NCBI RefSeq assembly: GCF_963668665.1
Contig: NZ_OY764902.1
Span: 645,001-709,000, forward strand
Length of the DNA stretch: 64,000 nucleotides
Direction: 5' to 3'
From: an uncultured Anaeromusa sp.
Lineage (GTDB): Bacteria > Bacillota > Negativicutes > Anaeromusales > Anaeromusaceae
This document shows positions 26,017 to 33,911 of this stretch, piece by piece (positions within the stretch are counted from its first letter, which is position 1; every line of letters begins with the position of its first letter). The notes under the pieces were generated by a model that did not search any database, was not told where the DNA came from, and saw only the letters and a list, made by a program, of their open reading frames with translations. A program made the translations under genes and the position numbers.

Positions 26017-28092
26017 TTATAAAACAAAACCTTCAGACTTCGCACGATCTAAGACTCCCAATAATTGCTGGCATTGATACGAATTAGGTAATTTTCCAGG
26101 GAGCTTAGATGCAACCTTTAAAGCAGTTTCTTCTCCAGGAGTAACTAGACTTCTACTCTTAACAAAATTCATTACAGCCGCCCACTGTTCAGCACTATAC
26201 TCAAGTACTTTCCTCTGCATTTCAAGTCCTGATACAACTTTTTGATCAGCTCTGGCTTCTTTTTCAGCTACCTTCACAGCGCTCTTATTAATAAGCACCG
26301 ATTCAATGCTTTGAGGAAGCGAAATATTAAGTTTTCGAACCCCATCCCAGCAAGCATCACGCTTACACCACTGTGTGACATTAATAGTAGGCCTATCCGT
26401 AGCTGTAATTTTATAAAACACTTTTTCTGTGATAATCTCTAAAGCCTGAGTTACAGCATCAGGAACCGCCTGCCGATTCCAAATATTCATTAAATCCAGC
26501 ATTTTATCTTTATGCTGATGGTAAAGCAATAAATGAAACAACGCAATAGAATATGTAACAATATTGGCACGATATCCTTGCTCATACCATGCCTGCTTGG
26601 GAATTAAGCCCTCTGTATGCTTAAATAAAATTACCAAAGAAACTGACTCTTGAAAATAGCGTTCGTTAAATTTCATGTCATTTTCTGCCCAAGAATCATC
26701 AATTTTCTCGGCAAACTTCATAAAATTTGTCTGGGCCCCTTTACTTACTACTTGCGGAAATCCGCTCCAAGTATTTCGCACTTTTGCTAAATCCGTTTTT
26801 GTAATGACTTTTTCTTTTGGATTCTGCAAGACAAATTGTTTTTTCTTCGCCGGAGTCATGCGCATTTGTGCTTGCAGGTACTGACCTCGAGCACGTTCAT
26901 AAAACCATTTAGTTTCATATTGCGCCCCTTCAACAGCAGGTGCAAAAATTCTTCTCGAAAACTGTTCCATCCGCACATGAAATGGATGCGTTGCAAAAAA
27001 ATCTGCATCACTAACTTTATTCTGGCTGTTAGAAGATCGAGATATGCATCTAATCAGTTCTGTCGCCTTATCATCATCCATTTCTCCTAATTGAGTAAGT
27101 TTCATCTGCACATACACTTCATCTAATTCCTTCTTATCTTTATATCGAGTATTAGACAGTGATGCCGTTGTCTGCCCTCCGTTAATAATCTGGAATTTTT
27201 TTGCTCTTGTGATGTATTTCCCTTTTTCGGTATTCTCAATTGAAACCTCCATGGCCGTCGCAGAAATACCATTATTAAACGCAAAAAACATCGTTGGACA
27301 ACGCATTATAGTATCCCTAATTTTTTTATTCACCGCAACCTTTGTTGATAAAAAAGATCGAACATTGCCTTCCAATAGCTGACTTCCAAACTTATCATAA
27401 ATATCAGCTAAAACAGTTCCAGGCATTACACAAAGATAGCTTTTGTATTCGATAGACTTCGCATAACTTGCTTCAAGACAAGGAATTCCATCCGGAAGAT
27501 AGTCCGTAAAATCTATTTCAACTTCTTCTATTCCATGTTCAGAACTACAAACCCTAAATAAGCGTTCAATATCCCATATCTGGCACTCTGCCTTAACGTC
27601 TTCTATTTCAAAGCTATCTAGTACTTTCACAGTTTCGCTCAACGTAGCATCCGTAAAAATAATCAAGCGGTATTTCCTAATAGACTCTTTGTTTACACGT
27701 AAAAGATCCACTAAATCTGAACAAGGTGTACTTATTTCAATCTCATTACACAATTGACTATTATATGCCTGATCTACAAAACAGGACAACCGCGCAAGAC
27801 ACTGTTTGATTCCAGCTTTTGCTAAAGTTCGCTCCTCTATTCCTTCATAATCTGCAATAATCAAATTTATTGTGTAGTCCAATTCATCTAAACTGTAACC
27901 ATCCACACGAAATTTTCTATTTCCCTTACCTGTTCCAATATAAAAGCATGGTATAAAGTCTGGCAATACTTCGATATTCACTAAAGATTCCGCCATATTG
28001 GTAGTGAATGCTGCACATGAGCCCTCCCCTAATACAGCGGCTTCTGACCTTATACTTTCAAGAAAGTCTTTTCTAAATTCATTACTATCCAT
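26017..28092 (-). CDS. AIPR family protein (abortive infection phage resistance type)
   Basis: 691 aa. The AIPR domain is marked by LLEGNVRSFL (~239-248), FFAFNNGIS (~269-277) and IINGGQTTASL (~302-312), followed by a positively charged central part. The N-terminal ~200 residues may be a separate PD-(D/E)XK-like or sensor region, since many AIPR proteins carry one; I cannot confirm catalytic residues. The family name comes from lactococcal phage-resistance proteins, and the biochemical role is uncertain. SD GGGAGA. It follows the nuclease gene by 3 bases. Confidence 0.9.
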   Translation of the reverse strand: MDSNEFRKDFLESIRSEAAVLGEGSCAAFTTNMAESLVNIEVLPDFIPCFYIGTGKGNRKFRVDGYSLDELDYTINLIIADYEGIEERTLAKAGIKQCLARLSCFVDQAYNSQLCNEIEISTPCSDLVDLLRVNKESIRKYRLIIFTDATLSETVKVLDSFEIEDVKAECQIWDIERLFRVCSSEHGIEEVEIDFTDYLPDGIPCLEASYAKSIEYKSYLCVMPGTVLADIYDKFGSQLLEGNVRSFLSTKVAVNKKIRDTIMRCPTMFFAFNNGISATAMEVSIENTEKGKYITRAKKFQIINGGQTTASLSNTRYKDKKELDEVYVQMKLTQLGEMDDDKATELIRCISRSSNSQNKVSDADFFATHPFHVRMEQFSRRIFAPAVEGAQYETKWFYERARGQYLQAQMRMTPAKKKQFVLQNPKEKVITKTDLAKVRNTWSGFPQVVSKGAQTNFMKFAEKIDDSWAENDMKFNERYFQESVSLVILFKHTEGLIPKQAWYEQGYRANIVTYSIALFHLLLYHQHKDKMLDLMNIWNRQAVPDAVTQALEIITEKVFYKITATDRPTINVTQWCKRDACWDGVRKLNISLPQSIESVLINKSAVKVAEKEARADQKVVSGLEMQRKVLEYSAEQWAAVMNFVKSRSLVTPGEETALKVASKLPGKLPNSYQCQQLLGVLDRAKSEGFVL

Positions 28093-28095
28093 ACA

Positions 28096-29025
28096 CTATC
28101 TCCCTTTATATTGATCCAACGCGGCTAGTGAAAGTGAGTATGAGCAAGATGTAATTGCAGGTGTAATGTCTTTCCGTATTAGTTTGGGAAAGTCATCGCC
28201 TACACAATATTCTTTTTTTTCAATTAGCTTGAATTTGTTTTTCGAATATTCTTCTACATCTTCTTCCCTATAGCCATACATAAATAATTTCATATCAAAT
28301 AAATCTTCTAAAAGTACATCTTTTTGAAACATATCTCGAACTTCTTCAACTATTTGTGGCAACACAACACAATCAGCAACACTGGTCGTTTTTTCTAGAA
28401 AATATACAACTAGTTTTCCCGCTTCCTGGCAATCAAGTTGCTGTAATGACGAAATATTAACTGTTTCGGCTGCCATTGCAACTGTCTTGATTTCCGACCA
28501 GGTATCATCAAAAACAAAATCCTGATCGCAACCTTCTGGACCAAGCCAACTCTTCAATACTTGCTCTCGTTTTCCTTTTTTTAGCATTTCAAGCAAATAT
28601 AGTAATTCTCCTAATAACCCTTTTTGTCTTTGAAAAGGCAATATATTATTATTGACACATTGCAGCAGTTTTTGCCACACTAAATATCTTTTAATAAAAG
28701 CACTTTTAGGATTATATGAAATACGAGATGTCTCTATTAAATCCCAACAAAGTCTAAGATATACCTCTTCATAAGAATTATGTATCAATCGAAGCTCCAA
28801 AATCCAAGTATCATTATTCAATTTACTATTGATAGGTTTTATAGCATATGATGGAGGCATGTCACTCACTTTATCGCTATTCAATAATACTAGACTTTTA
28901 GCTTCACCTGAATAATAGCCTATATGAAATTCTAAAGGATGTTCTAGTGGAAGACTTAAATATCCATTATCTATCGGTTCCATCGTGTTCCACTTGTTTT
29001 TAAAATCACTAAACGTCATAATCAT
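28096..29025 (-). CDS. PD-(D/E)XK motif nuclease (DUF4420 type)
   Basis: 309 aa. GLLGELLYLLEML (~136-148), SWLGPEG (~159-165), DQDFVF (~167-172) and EIK (~178-180) form the DUF4420 core with the D...E-x-K of a restriction-type PD-(D/E)XK fold. This is the best candidate for the DNA-cutting subunit. I place the start at ATG ATT ATG (29025), 9 bases after GAGG. It overlaps the Z1 gene end by 17 bases. Earlier in-frame starts at 29055 and 29034 are less well placed. Confidence 0.88.
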   Translation of the reverse strand: MIMTFSDFKNKWNTMEPIDNGYLSLPLEHPLEFHIGYYSGEAKSLVLLNSDKVSDMPPSYAIKPINSKLNNDTWILELRLIHNSYEEVYLRLCWDLIETSRISYNPKSAFIKRYLVWQKLLQCVNNNILPFQRQKGLLGELLYLLEMLKKGKREQVLKSWLGPEGCDQDFVFDDTWSEIKTVAMAAETVNISSLQQLDCQEAGKLVVYFLEKTTSVADCVVLPQIVEEVRDMFQKDVLLEDLFDMKLFMYGYREEDVEEYSKNKFKLIEKKEYCVGDDFPKLIRKDITPAITSCSYSLSLAALDQYKGR

Positions 29026-31765
29026 CGTCTTCATCCTCAATATCACTAATATCAATCCAGTTTTTCAATTCAGTTGAATTTACAATATAGTTAGCTATTT
29101 TCTCTTTTCCATTCCCTGGAAAGCCAAGCCCGATCGCAAATATATGCTTAGGGTATTCAGCTAATAAATCTTGCGAATTTTTTAACAAATGCAGTAGTGC
29201 AATAGGCTTTCTTTCGCAAGATAAGTAAGTCTTATCTGTAATTTTCTCTTTTTGCGCCTTCGCTCTGTTCCTAAATTTTGTAATTTTTGTTTTGGAAAGC
29301 CCAATTTTCGAACATCCACCTGCGCCAACTCGAACATGAGTCCCACTGACACGTATCATACGCATATTATTATCTAAAGAAAAGCTTCGCTCCTCTGGAT
29401 ATACATCAATTATACGGCCTCCAACAACTAAAAAATATTTTTCAGCTGCCCCATAAGGAATAGCGATATCCCAAAAATTCAAAGTTTCCTCTTTCTCAAT
29501 AAATTGAGCTAAAGCAGTCGATTGAAAATTAAGATTCCATGGATGGCATTCAAAGTTTCGAACAAACTCTTGTAATATTTTTTTCGGCACATTTCTCCAA
29601 ATATATGCGTTAACATTTCCATCTAACTCACTGCTAACTCCATCTAATCTATCAATAGCCCGAATAAAATCCAAACACAAATTATTATTATTAACAATAC
29701 TATCAACATTACTTTTTAATCGAGACGTTTCAATCATTCTTCCCGATATGGTGATTGGAACAGAAACCGGCGTCCCTGAACGCATCTTATTTCGCGCGGT
29801 GACAATTAAAAATCCTGGATCTTGCCGAACTTTCAAACCAAATTCTTCTGGTGTCTGTTTTTGCCGTGCCATTATTTTTAACTCATCTTTCAACTCATTG
29901 CTAGCATCCGTTATATATCCATACCAATCAACAGCATCTTCACCCATCCAAATTTTAAATAAATTTTCGTAATTATTGCGATAACCAAACCATCTCCCCA
30001 TTTGCAATAAAGTATCATACATCATAGTATTTCTGTAAAAGTAACTCACGCACAGACCTTCTAAAGTCAACCCCCTTGACAAACTATTCCCACCTACTGC
30101 AATTACCCTCATTCCTATTCCTCTATAAGCGTAGTAATTCAAGCTAGCGCTACCATTTTTTTGGTTAACTGAGCGCACTTCAATTCTTCTAACTGCCTTA
30201 AACAAATATCCGCTCAATATATCTGACCAACCAATACCCGCTATAGATTCCACACCGTACTTATCCCAAACATATTTCAATTTTTGAATACTAGGTATCT
30301 GCATTGCTTTGCTTTTTTTTAGTTGCGAATAGTTTTCAATGTCAGATTTTAATTGTTCCATGAAATTATCAATTAAATCGGCAGTAACATTTTGAACATC
30401 AGTAAATCTACTTACATTTACCATCATTGAACGATGTTCGTTATTATCATACCGAAAGTCACTTATTGCAGTAGCTAAAACAAAGTATATTACTGCTTCA
30501 TAAAGTGATTGTGGCAGGTCTTCTAATGTCTCTGCTAATTCTTTTTTATGTTTAAATACAAAAAAATCTTTTTGTTCTTCGTTCAATATTTGAAATATTG
30601 CTTTTCCATAACGTGCATTTTCTCGCAAATGCCAGTTTTCCTCATTTCCGCAACCAAATATAGCATCCGCGCCTATGTAATTATCCGGAATAGGAAGCAC
30701 CGTTAAAAAATCTTTTGGAAATAAATCTTTCGTAGCCCCATCTTCAGATAAGCTGGGATCAATAAAAATATTAGCATATGGCGTAGCTGTAATTCCAAGA
30801 TATGTTGCTTGCTTAAAACTACGCAGTATCTTATTTATTGCATTATTAATAGCCGTCGGATTTTTTTCTTCTGAATTTGTATTAACAGAAGCATTATCTG
30901 CTTCATCATCAATTAGCAACATAGGAAGATCAAGAACTTCTTCATCCTTGGTCAACCACTGCTGTAAATTATCTAAAATACTCTTATTTTTTTTTACAAC
31001 AAACAATGCACTCCCATTTAAATCATTGAGATTTAAACCCATTGAATTAAGAATTACTTTATTAAAATCAGTAGTAACAGAAGTAAACCTGCTAATTCTT
31101 TTTTCAGGACGAAATGGGGGAATTTTTCCAACCCCCACAGGTTTATTTCGAATAGAACTATCCGCCTTTTTATCTAAAGAATATTTACTATCTAATCCAA
31201 CAAATTCTGCATCCAACCGTTCTTGGGTTTGCATACGCAAATTCTCCATCATCCCTGCTAAAATAATGATTACTTTATATCCAGCATCAGCAGCTTTATT
31301 GCAAATCGCAGTGTAGGTTGCTGTCTTTCCAGATTGGACATCACCCAACAATAAACCTCTACGTTGAAATGGGTTTTCACTTGTAGGATCACCTAAATCA
31401 TCCATAACGTCATTAGTCGTTGCATGAAGGCGATTGACAACAGTTCGACTCCATTTTTTGAGCAAAAATTCTTTATAACGATTCCAATAAAAAGAATCAT
31501 TTTCATGAACAAAATACCAGCTTTGATGATTGCTATCTCTTCCTTTAAGAGTAGCTGCATACCCAATACTATGTAAAATTCCATTAGAAAGTTCTTTCTT
31601 CACCCTTGTGAATTCATCATCAGTAATTGGATACTGTTTAGCAAATGCATTTCGCACACTCTCCGCCTGCTCATATATTTGTTCTAATGTAGGCAAATTT
31701 TCTTTATATATTACTTCGATCATAGATTTTGCACTTACATAAATGTACTCCATATTAGTTCTCAT
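29009..31765 (-). CDS. Z1-domain superfamily II ATPase/helicase-like protein
   Basis: 918 aa. Walker A LLGDVQSGKTATY (~139-151), DEAD-like Walker B LLIDDEADNASV (~283-294), motif III GITATPYAN (~323-331), then the Z1 domain with SRGLTLEGLCVSYF (~563-576) and QMGRWFGYR (~588-596), and a ~300-residue C-terminal region. Such proteins are DNA-dependent ATPases/translocases predicted in restriction systems with MORC-like ATPases. The start overlaps the GHKL gene by 4 bases (ATGA) with GGGGAG upstream. It presumably couples recognition of unmodified DNA by the GHKL partner to the nuclease. Confidence 0.93.
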   Translation of the reverse strand: MRTNMEYIYVSAKSMIEVIYKENLPTLEQIYEQAESVRNAFAKQYPITDDEFTRVKKELSNGILHSIGYAATLKGRDSNHQSWYFVHENDSFYWNRYKEFLLKKWSRTVVNRLHATTNDVMDDLGDPTSENPFQRRGLLLGDVQSGKTATYTAICNKAADAGYKVIIILAGMMENLRMQTQERLDAEFVGLDSKYSLDKKADSSIRNKPVGVGKIPPFRPEKRISRFTSVTTDFNKVILNSMGLNLNDLNGSALFVVKKNKSILDNLQQWLTKDEEVLDLPMLLIDDEADNASVNTNSEEKNPTAINNAINKILRSFKQATYLGITATPYANIFIDPSLSEDGATKDLFPKDFLTVLPIPDNYIGADAIFGCGNEENWHLRENARYGKAIFQILNEEQKDFFVFKHKKELAETLEDLPQSLYEAVIYFVLATAISDFRYDNNEHRSMMVNVSRFTDVQNVTADLIDNFMEQLKSDIENYSQLKKSKAMQIPSIQKLKYVWDKYGVESIAGIGWSDILSGYLFKAVRRIEVRSVNQKNGSASLNYYAYRGIGMRVIAVGGNSLSRGLTLEGLCVSYFYRNTMMYDTLLQMGRWFGYRNNYENLFKIWMGEDAVDWYGYITDASNELKDELKIMARQKQTPEEFGLKVRQDPGFLIVTARNKMRSGTPVSVPITISGRMIETSRLKSNVDSIVNNNNLCLDFIRAIDRLDGVSSELDGNVNAYIWRNVPKKILQEFVRNFECHPWNLNFQSTALAQFIEKEETLNFWDIAIPYGAAEKYFLVVGGRIIDVYPEERSFSLDNNMRMIRVSGTHVRVGAGGCSKIGLSKTKITKFRNRAKAQKEKITDKTYLSCERKPIALLHLLKNSQDLLAEYPKHIFAIGLGFPGNGKEKIANYIVNSTELKNWIDISDIEDEDDDYDV

Positions 31766-33222
31766 AATAACTCCCCTTTTTCCATGGCCTGAGAAATTTG
31801 TTCTTTATAATTGCAAAAAGGTTCACTATTTTCTAACATCCTAATTAATTCTAATTTCCCCTTTTTATCGTCGATATCTTTCAATAAAGATTTAAGCATT
31901 TCAAGAATACTATTGAAATCTGCACTAATATCATTGTCAATTTTTTCATCATTAACCAAATCTATATAAAGAGAATTAAGTGGCAATCCAATTTCAATCT
32001 GTTTAAATATCTGTTGTAAATCCTTTTTAATGTCTGGATACTTTCCGATAAGTTTATTTATACTAGGATAGTTCTGATTAATTTCATAGGCTGTCCCTGT
32101 TCTAGTTTTCATGCGAGTCCATACATGTAATAACTTTTCATCATTCTCTTTTTTCCCTCTGTATGTCCAAGTCCGTTTGCTTTTTTCAGCCATTTTATTT
32201 ATAACAACACCGAGATTTTTTCTGACTTCCGCTGGAGGTAAAGCAATTGATTTTTTTATATCTAAAGTCCATAAATCATCCAATGAATTAGGAATATCAA
32301 CTTGTATTCGCACAAGTTTTGATAACTCACCTTGGCGCATCATCTTAAACCAGGTACCTCGAACCAGAAGTCTTTTGTTTCTATAAATATAAAATCCTTG
32401 TTGTTTTCTCAAGCCTTCATTTCCACCGAGACACTCTATTTCTTCCCGAGAAAGTTTAGAAATATGAGGTAAAATATATGGTCTAACAATAACTTTATTA
32501 CCCCTGACAATTAGAATCTCATCAGCAATCGCTTGTACACTCTTATTGATCAAAAAAGGGTCTTGTGGAGTTAGTTTTTCATCATTAAAATGTAAGTTTA
32601 TTTTTTTTATCCCCACTTCTCCAGACAAATATCGGTGGTATACCAGCGTTAAATGTTTTCTTACTTCATCCATTTTGCGTCCCATTGATTGTTCAAAATT
32701 ATTTTCGCCAAGCATCATCCTGTCTAAATTCTGCCACAAGACTAGCGTTCCCGTATCTAATGACATGAGTTGTTCAACTTGAGGTAATTTTTCTATTTCC
32801 TGTTGTTCAAGAATTACTAATGACCATTCGCCCGTTGTTGCTATATAATCTAAATCCCATCTTCTTCCTTCAATTGCATTTTCTCTTTTGCTGATAACAG
32901 TAAGAGTTTTACATTGAGATAAAGAAGCCGTTTTTAATCCTAAGCCAAATCTACCAAGATCATAATCTGTTCGGAGGGCGGTTGGATGACTACTACCATA
33001 CTGCATCGCAGTAGTCAACTCTTCATCATTCATTGCTTTTCCATCATCTAAAATCGCAACATAGACTTCACCTATTGGGAAAAAATTTATCCAAACATTT
33101 TTTGCTGATGCTGTAATACTATTATCAATAATATCAGCAATTGCTGTTTCCAATGAGTATCCAATAGCTCTGATAGATTCCATCAACACTGGCGCATATG
33201 GTGGCAAATTTATACTTTTCAT
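31762..33222 (-). CDS. MORC/MutL-like GHKL ATPase
   Basis: 486 aa. The Bergerat fold has N-box AIADIIDNSITAS (Asn ~34), G1 ILDDGKAM (~58-64) and G2 LGRFGLGLKTAS (~89-100). A second S5-like domain follows, with FYIYRNKRLLVRGTWFK and a conserved lysine in DIKKS (~325). A ~130-residue helical tail is probably a dimerisation arm. By family analogy ATP binding would close the dimer like a clamp on DNA. Starts 12 bases after the 79-aa gene. No MutL endonuclease motif is seen. Confidence 0.92.
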   Translation of the reverse strand: MKSINLPPYAPVLMESIRAIGYSLETAIADIIDNSITASAKNVWINFFPIGEVYVAILDDGKAMNDEELTTAMQYGSSHPTALRTDYDLGRFGLGLKTASLSQCKTLTVISKRENAIEGRRWDLDYIATTGEWSLVILEQQEIEKLPQVEQLMSLDTGTLVLWQNLDRMMLGENNFEQSMGRKMDEVRKHLTLVYHRYLSGEVGIKKINLHFNDEKLTPQDPFLINKSVQAIADEILIVRGNKVIVRPYILPHISKLSREEIECLGGNEGLRKQQGFYIYRNKRLLVRGTWFKMMRQGELSKLVRIQVDIPNSLDDLWTLDIKKSIALPPAEVRKNLGVVINKMAEKSKRTWTYRGKKENDEKLLHVWTRMKTRTGTAYEINQNYPSINKLIGKYPDIKKDLQQIFKQIEIGLPLNSLYIDLVNDEKIDNDISADFNSILEMLKSLLKDIDDKKGKLELIRMLENSEPFCNYKEQISQAMEKGELL

Positions 33223-33234
33223 CTATTTATCACC

Positions 33235-33474
33235 TTATTTTATTGAAAATTCACGTTTCAAAATACAAATAAGCTCTTCAGCCATAGTTTTATCGAACTG
33301 CATTGATTGACTCACTTTCTCTGGCATATCTCTTTCTTCAGTGCCATATGTATCTATTTGGAAATACTTTTCCCCTTTCGCTTCAAACGCAGTATATGTT
33401 GCTGCTGCAATTTTATGTACCGTATTTCTGGTTTTATCACATCTGTAAAATTTTTCAAAACACAATTTCGCCAT
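33235..33474 (-). CDS. Unknown 79-aa protein leading the defence operon
   Basis: 79 aa. It starts MAKLCFEKFYRCDKTRNTV, then has KYFQIDTYGTEERDMPEKVSQSMQFDK and a C-terminal helix (EELICILKREFSIK). The predicted fold is small alpha/beta. I know of similar small proteins in defence islands, sometimes mislabelled, but no established function. It has a good SD (AGGAGAG) and lies 12 bases before the GHKL gene, so it is part of the transcript. It could be a specificity, sensor or regulatory subunit; this is speculation. Confidence 0.8.
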   Translation of the reverse strand: MAKLCFEKFYRCDKTRNTVHKIAAATYTAFEAKGEKYFQIDTYGTEERDMPEKVSQSMQFDKTMAEELICILKREFSIK

Positions 33475-33564
33475 AATTCACTCTCCTAAAGTCGCATCTA
33501 AAAAGTTCACATATTTAAATTTTCTGCCTTCATTGGAAAAACCCTGCCAATATTTGTATCTCTT

Positions 33565-33657
33565 TTAGTATTCTACATCATAAAAAAGCCGCCCTCTCCG
33601 GCGGTCGAAACAGTCTTTCAATATAAACGCAACCACAAAACCAGTTTCTATAACCAT
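33565..33657 (-). CDS. Possible 30-aa ORF or small RNA with its own terminator
   Basis: It reads MVIETGFVVAFILKDCFDRR and ends YDVEY. AGGAGG (33671-33676) lies upstream but 13 bases from the ATG, which is long. The coding part runs through the terminator hairpin at 33582-33605. That arrangement is also seen in small toxin or antisense RNA genes. Hydrophobic N-terminal half. Low confidence as a protein gene. Confidence 0.25.
   Translation of the reverse strand: MVIETGFVVAFILKDCFDRRRGRLFYDVEY
33582..33605 (-). terminator. Terminator upstream of the defence operon
   Basis: GCCGCC/GGCGGT stem (33588-33593, 33600-33605) with a T6 tail on the minus strand (33582-33587). It isolates the defence operon from topB and shows that something short is transcribed here. 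Confidence 0.7.
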
Positions 33658-33789
33658 TAGATAACTTAAGCCTCCTAAAATCCTACTTATCTCTACGATA
33701 GCTACTCAAGTTCTCTGAAAACATCCAGCCTACTATTCTACTCTCTGGTTCATGTTGCATGACGCCAATCGGCAGACGCCTATTCATAA

Positions 33790-33823
33790 CCCCTTTCGCG
33801 TTTTTCGCGTATTTCGCGGTTCG
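33790..33823 (-). repeat. Dispersed intergenic repeat, copy C (inverted)
   Basis: On the minus strand CGAACCGCGAAATACGCG followed by AAAAACGCGAAAGGGG. It matches copies A and B except for one base (CGCG for CACG). It lies downstream of topB, opposite in orientation to copy B upstream of topB. Confidence 0.85.
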
Positions 33824-33876
33824 TCATCACCGCCCCCAACTTATTATCCACCCGCGCAAATCCCGAAAATCACGAA

Positions 33877-33908
33877 GAAGCCTCCAAGCTGCAACGCTTA
33901 GAGGCTTC
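33877..33908 (-). terminator. Hairpin after topB
   Basis: GAAGCCTC-CA-AGC / GCT-TA-GAGGCTTC imperfect stem starting 3 bases after the topB stop, followed by a weak T-rich run (TTCGTGATTTTC) on the minus strand. Confidence 0.55.
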
Positions 33909-33911
33909 AAT

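Larger units (their letters stand above)
33475..33911. other. Intergenic region between the defence operon and topB
   Basis: It holds, from left to right: the AT-rich upstream region of the defence operon (33475-33564; no convincing sigma-A promoter found), a 30-codon possible ORF with a terminator (33565-33657), an unremarkable stretch (33680-33785), repeat copy C (33790-33823) and the hairpin behind topB (33877-33908). Confidence 0.6.
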
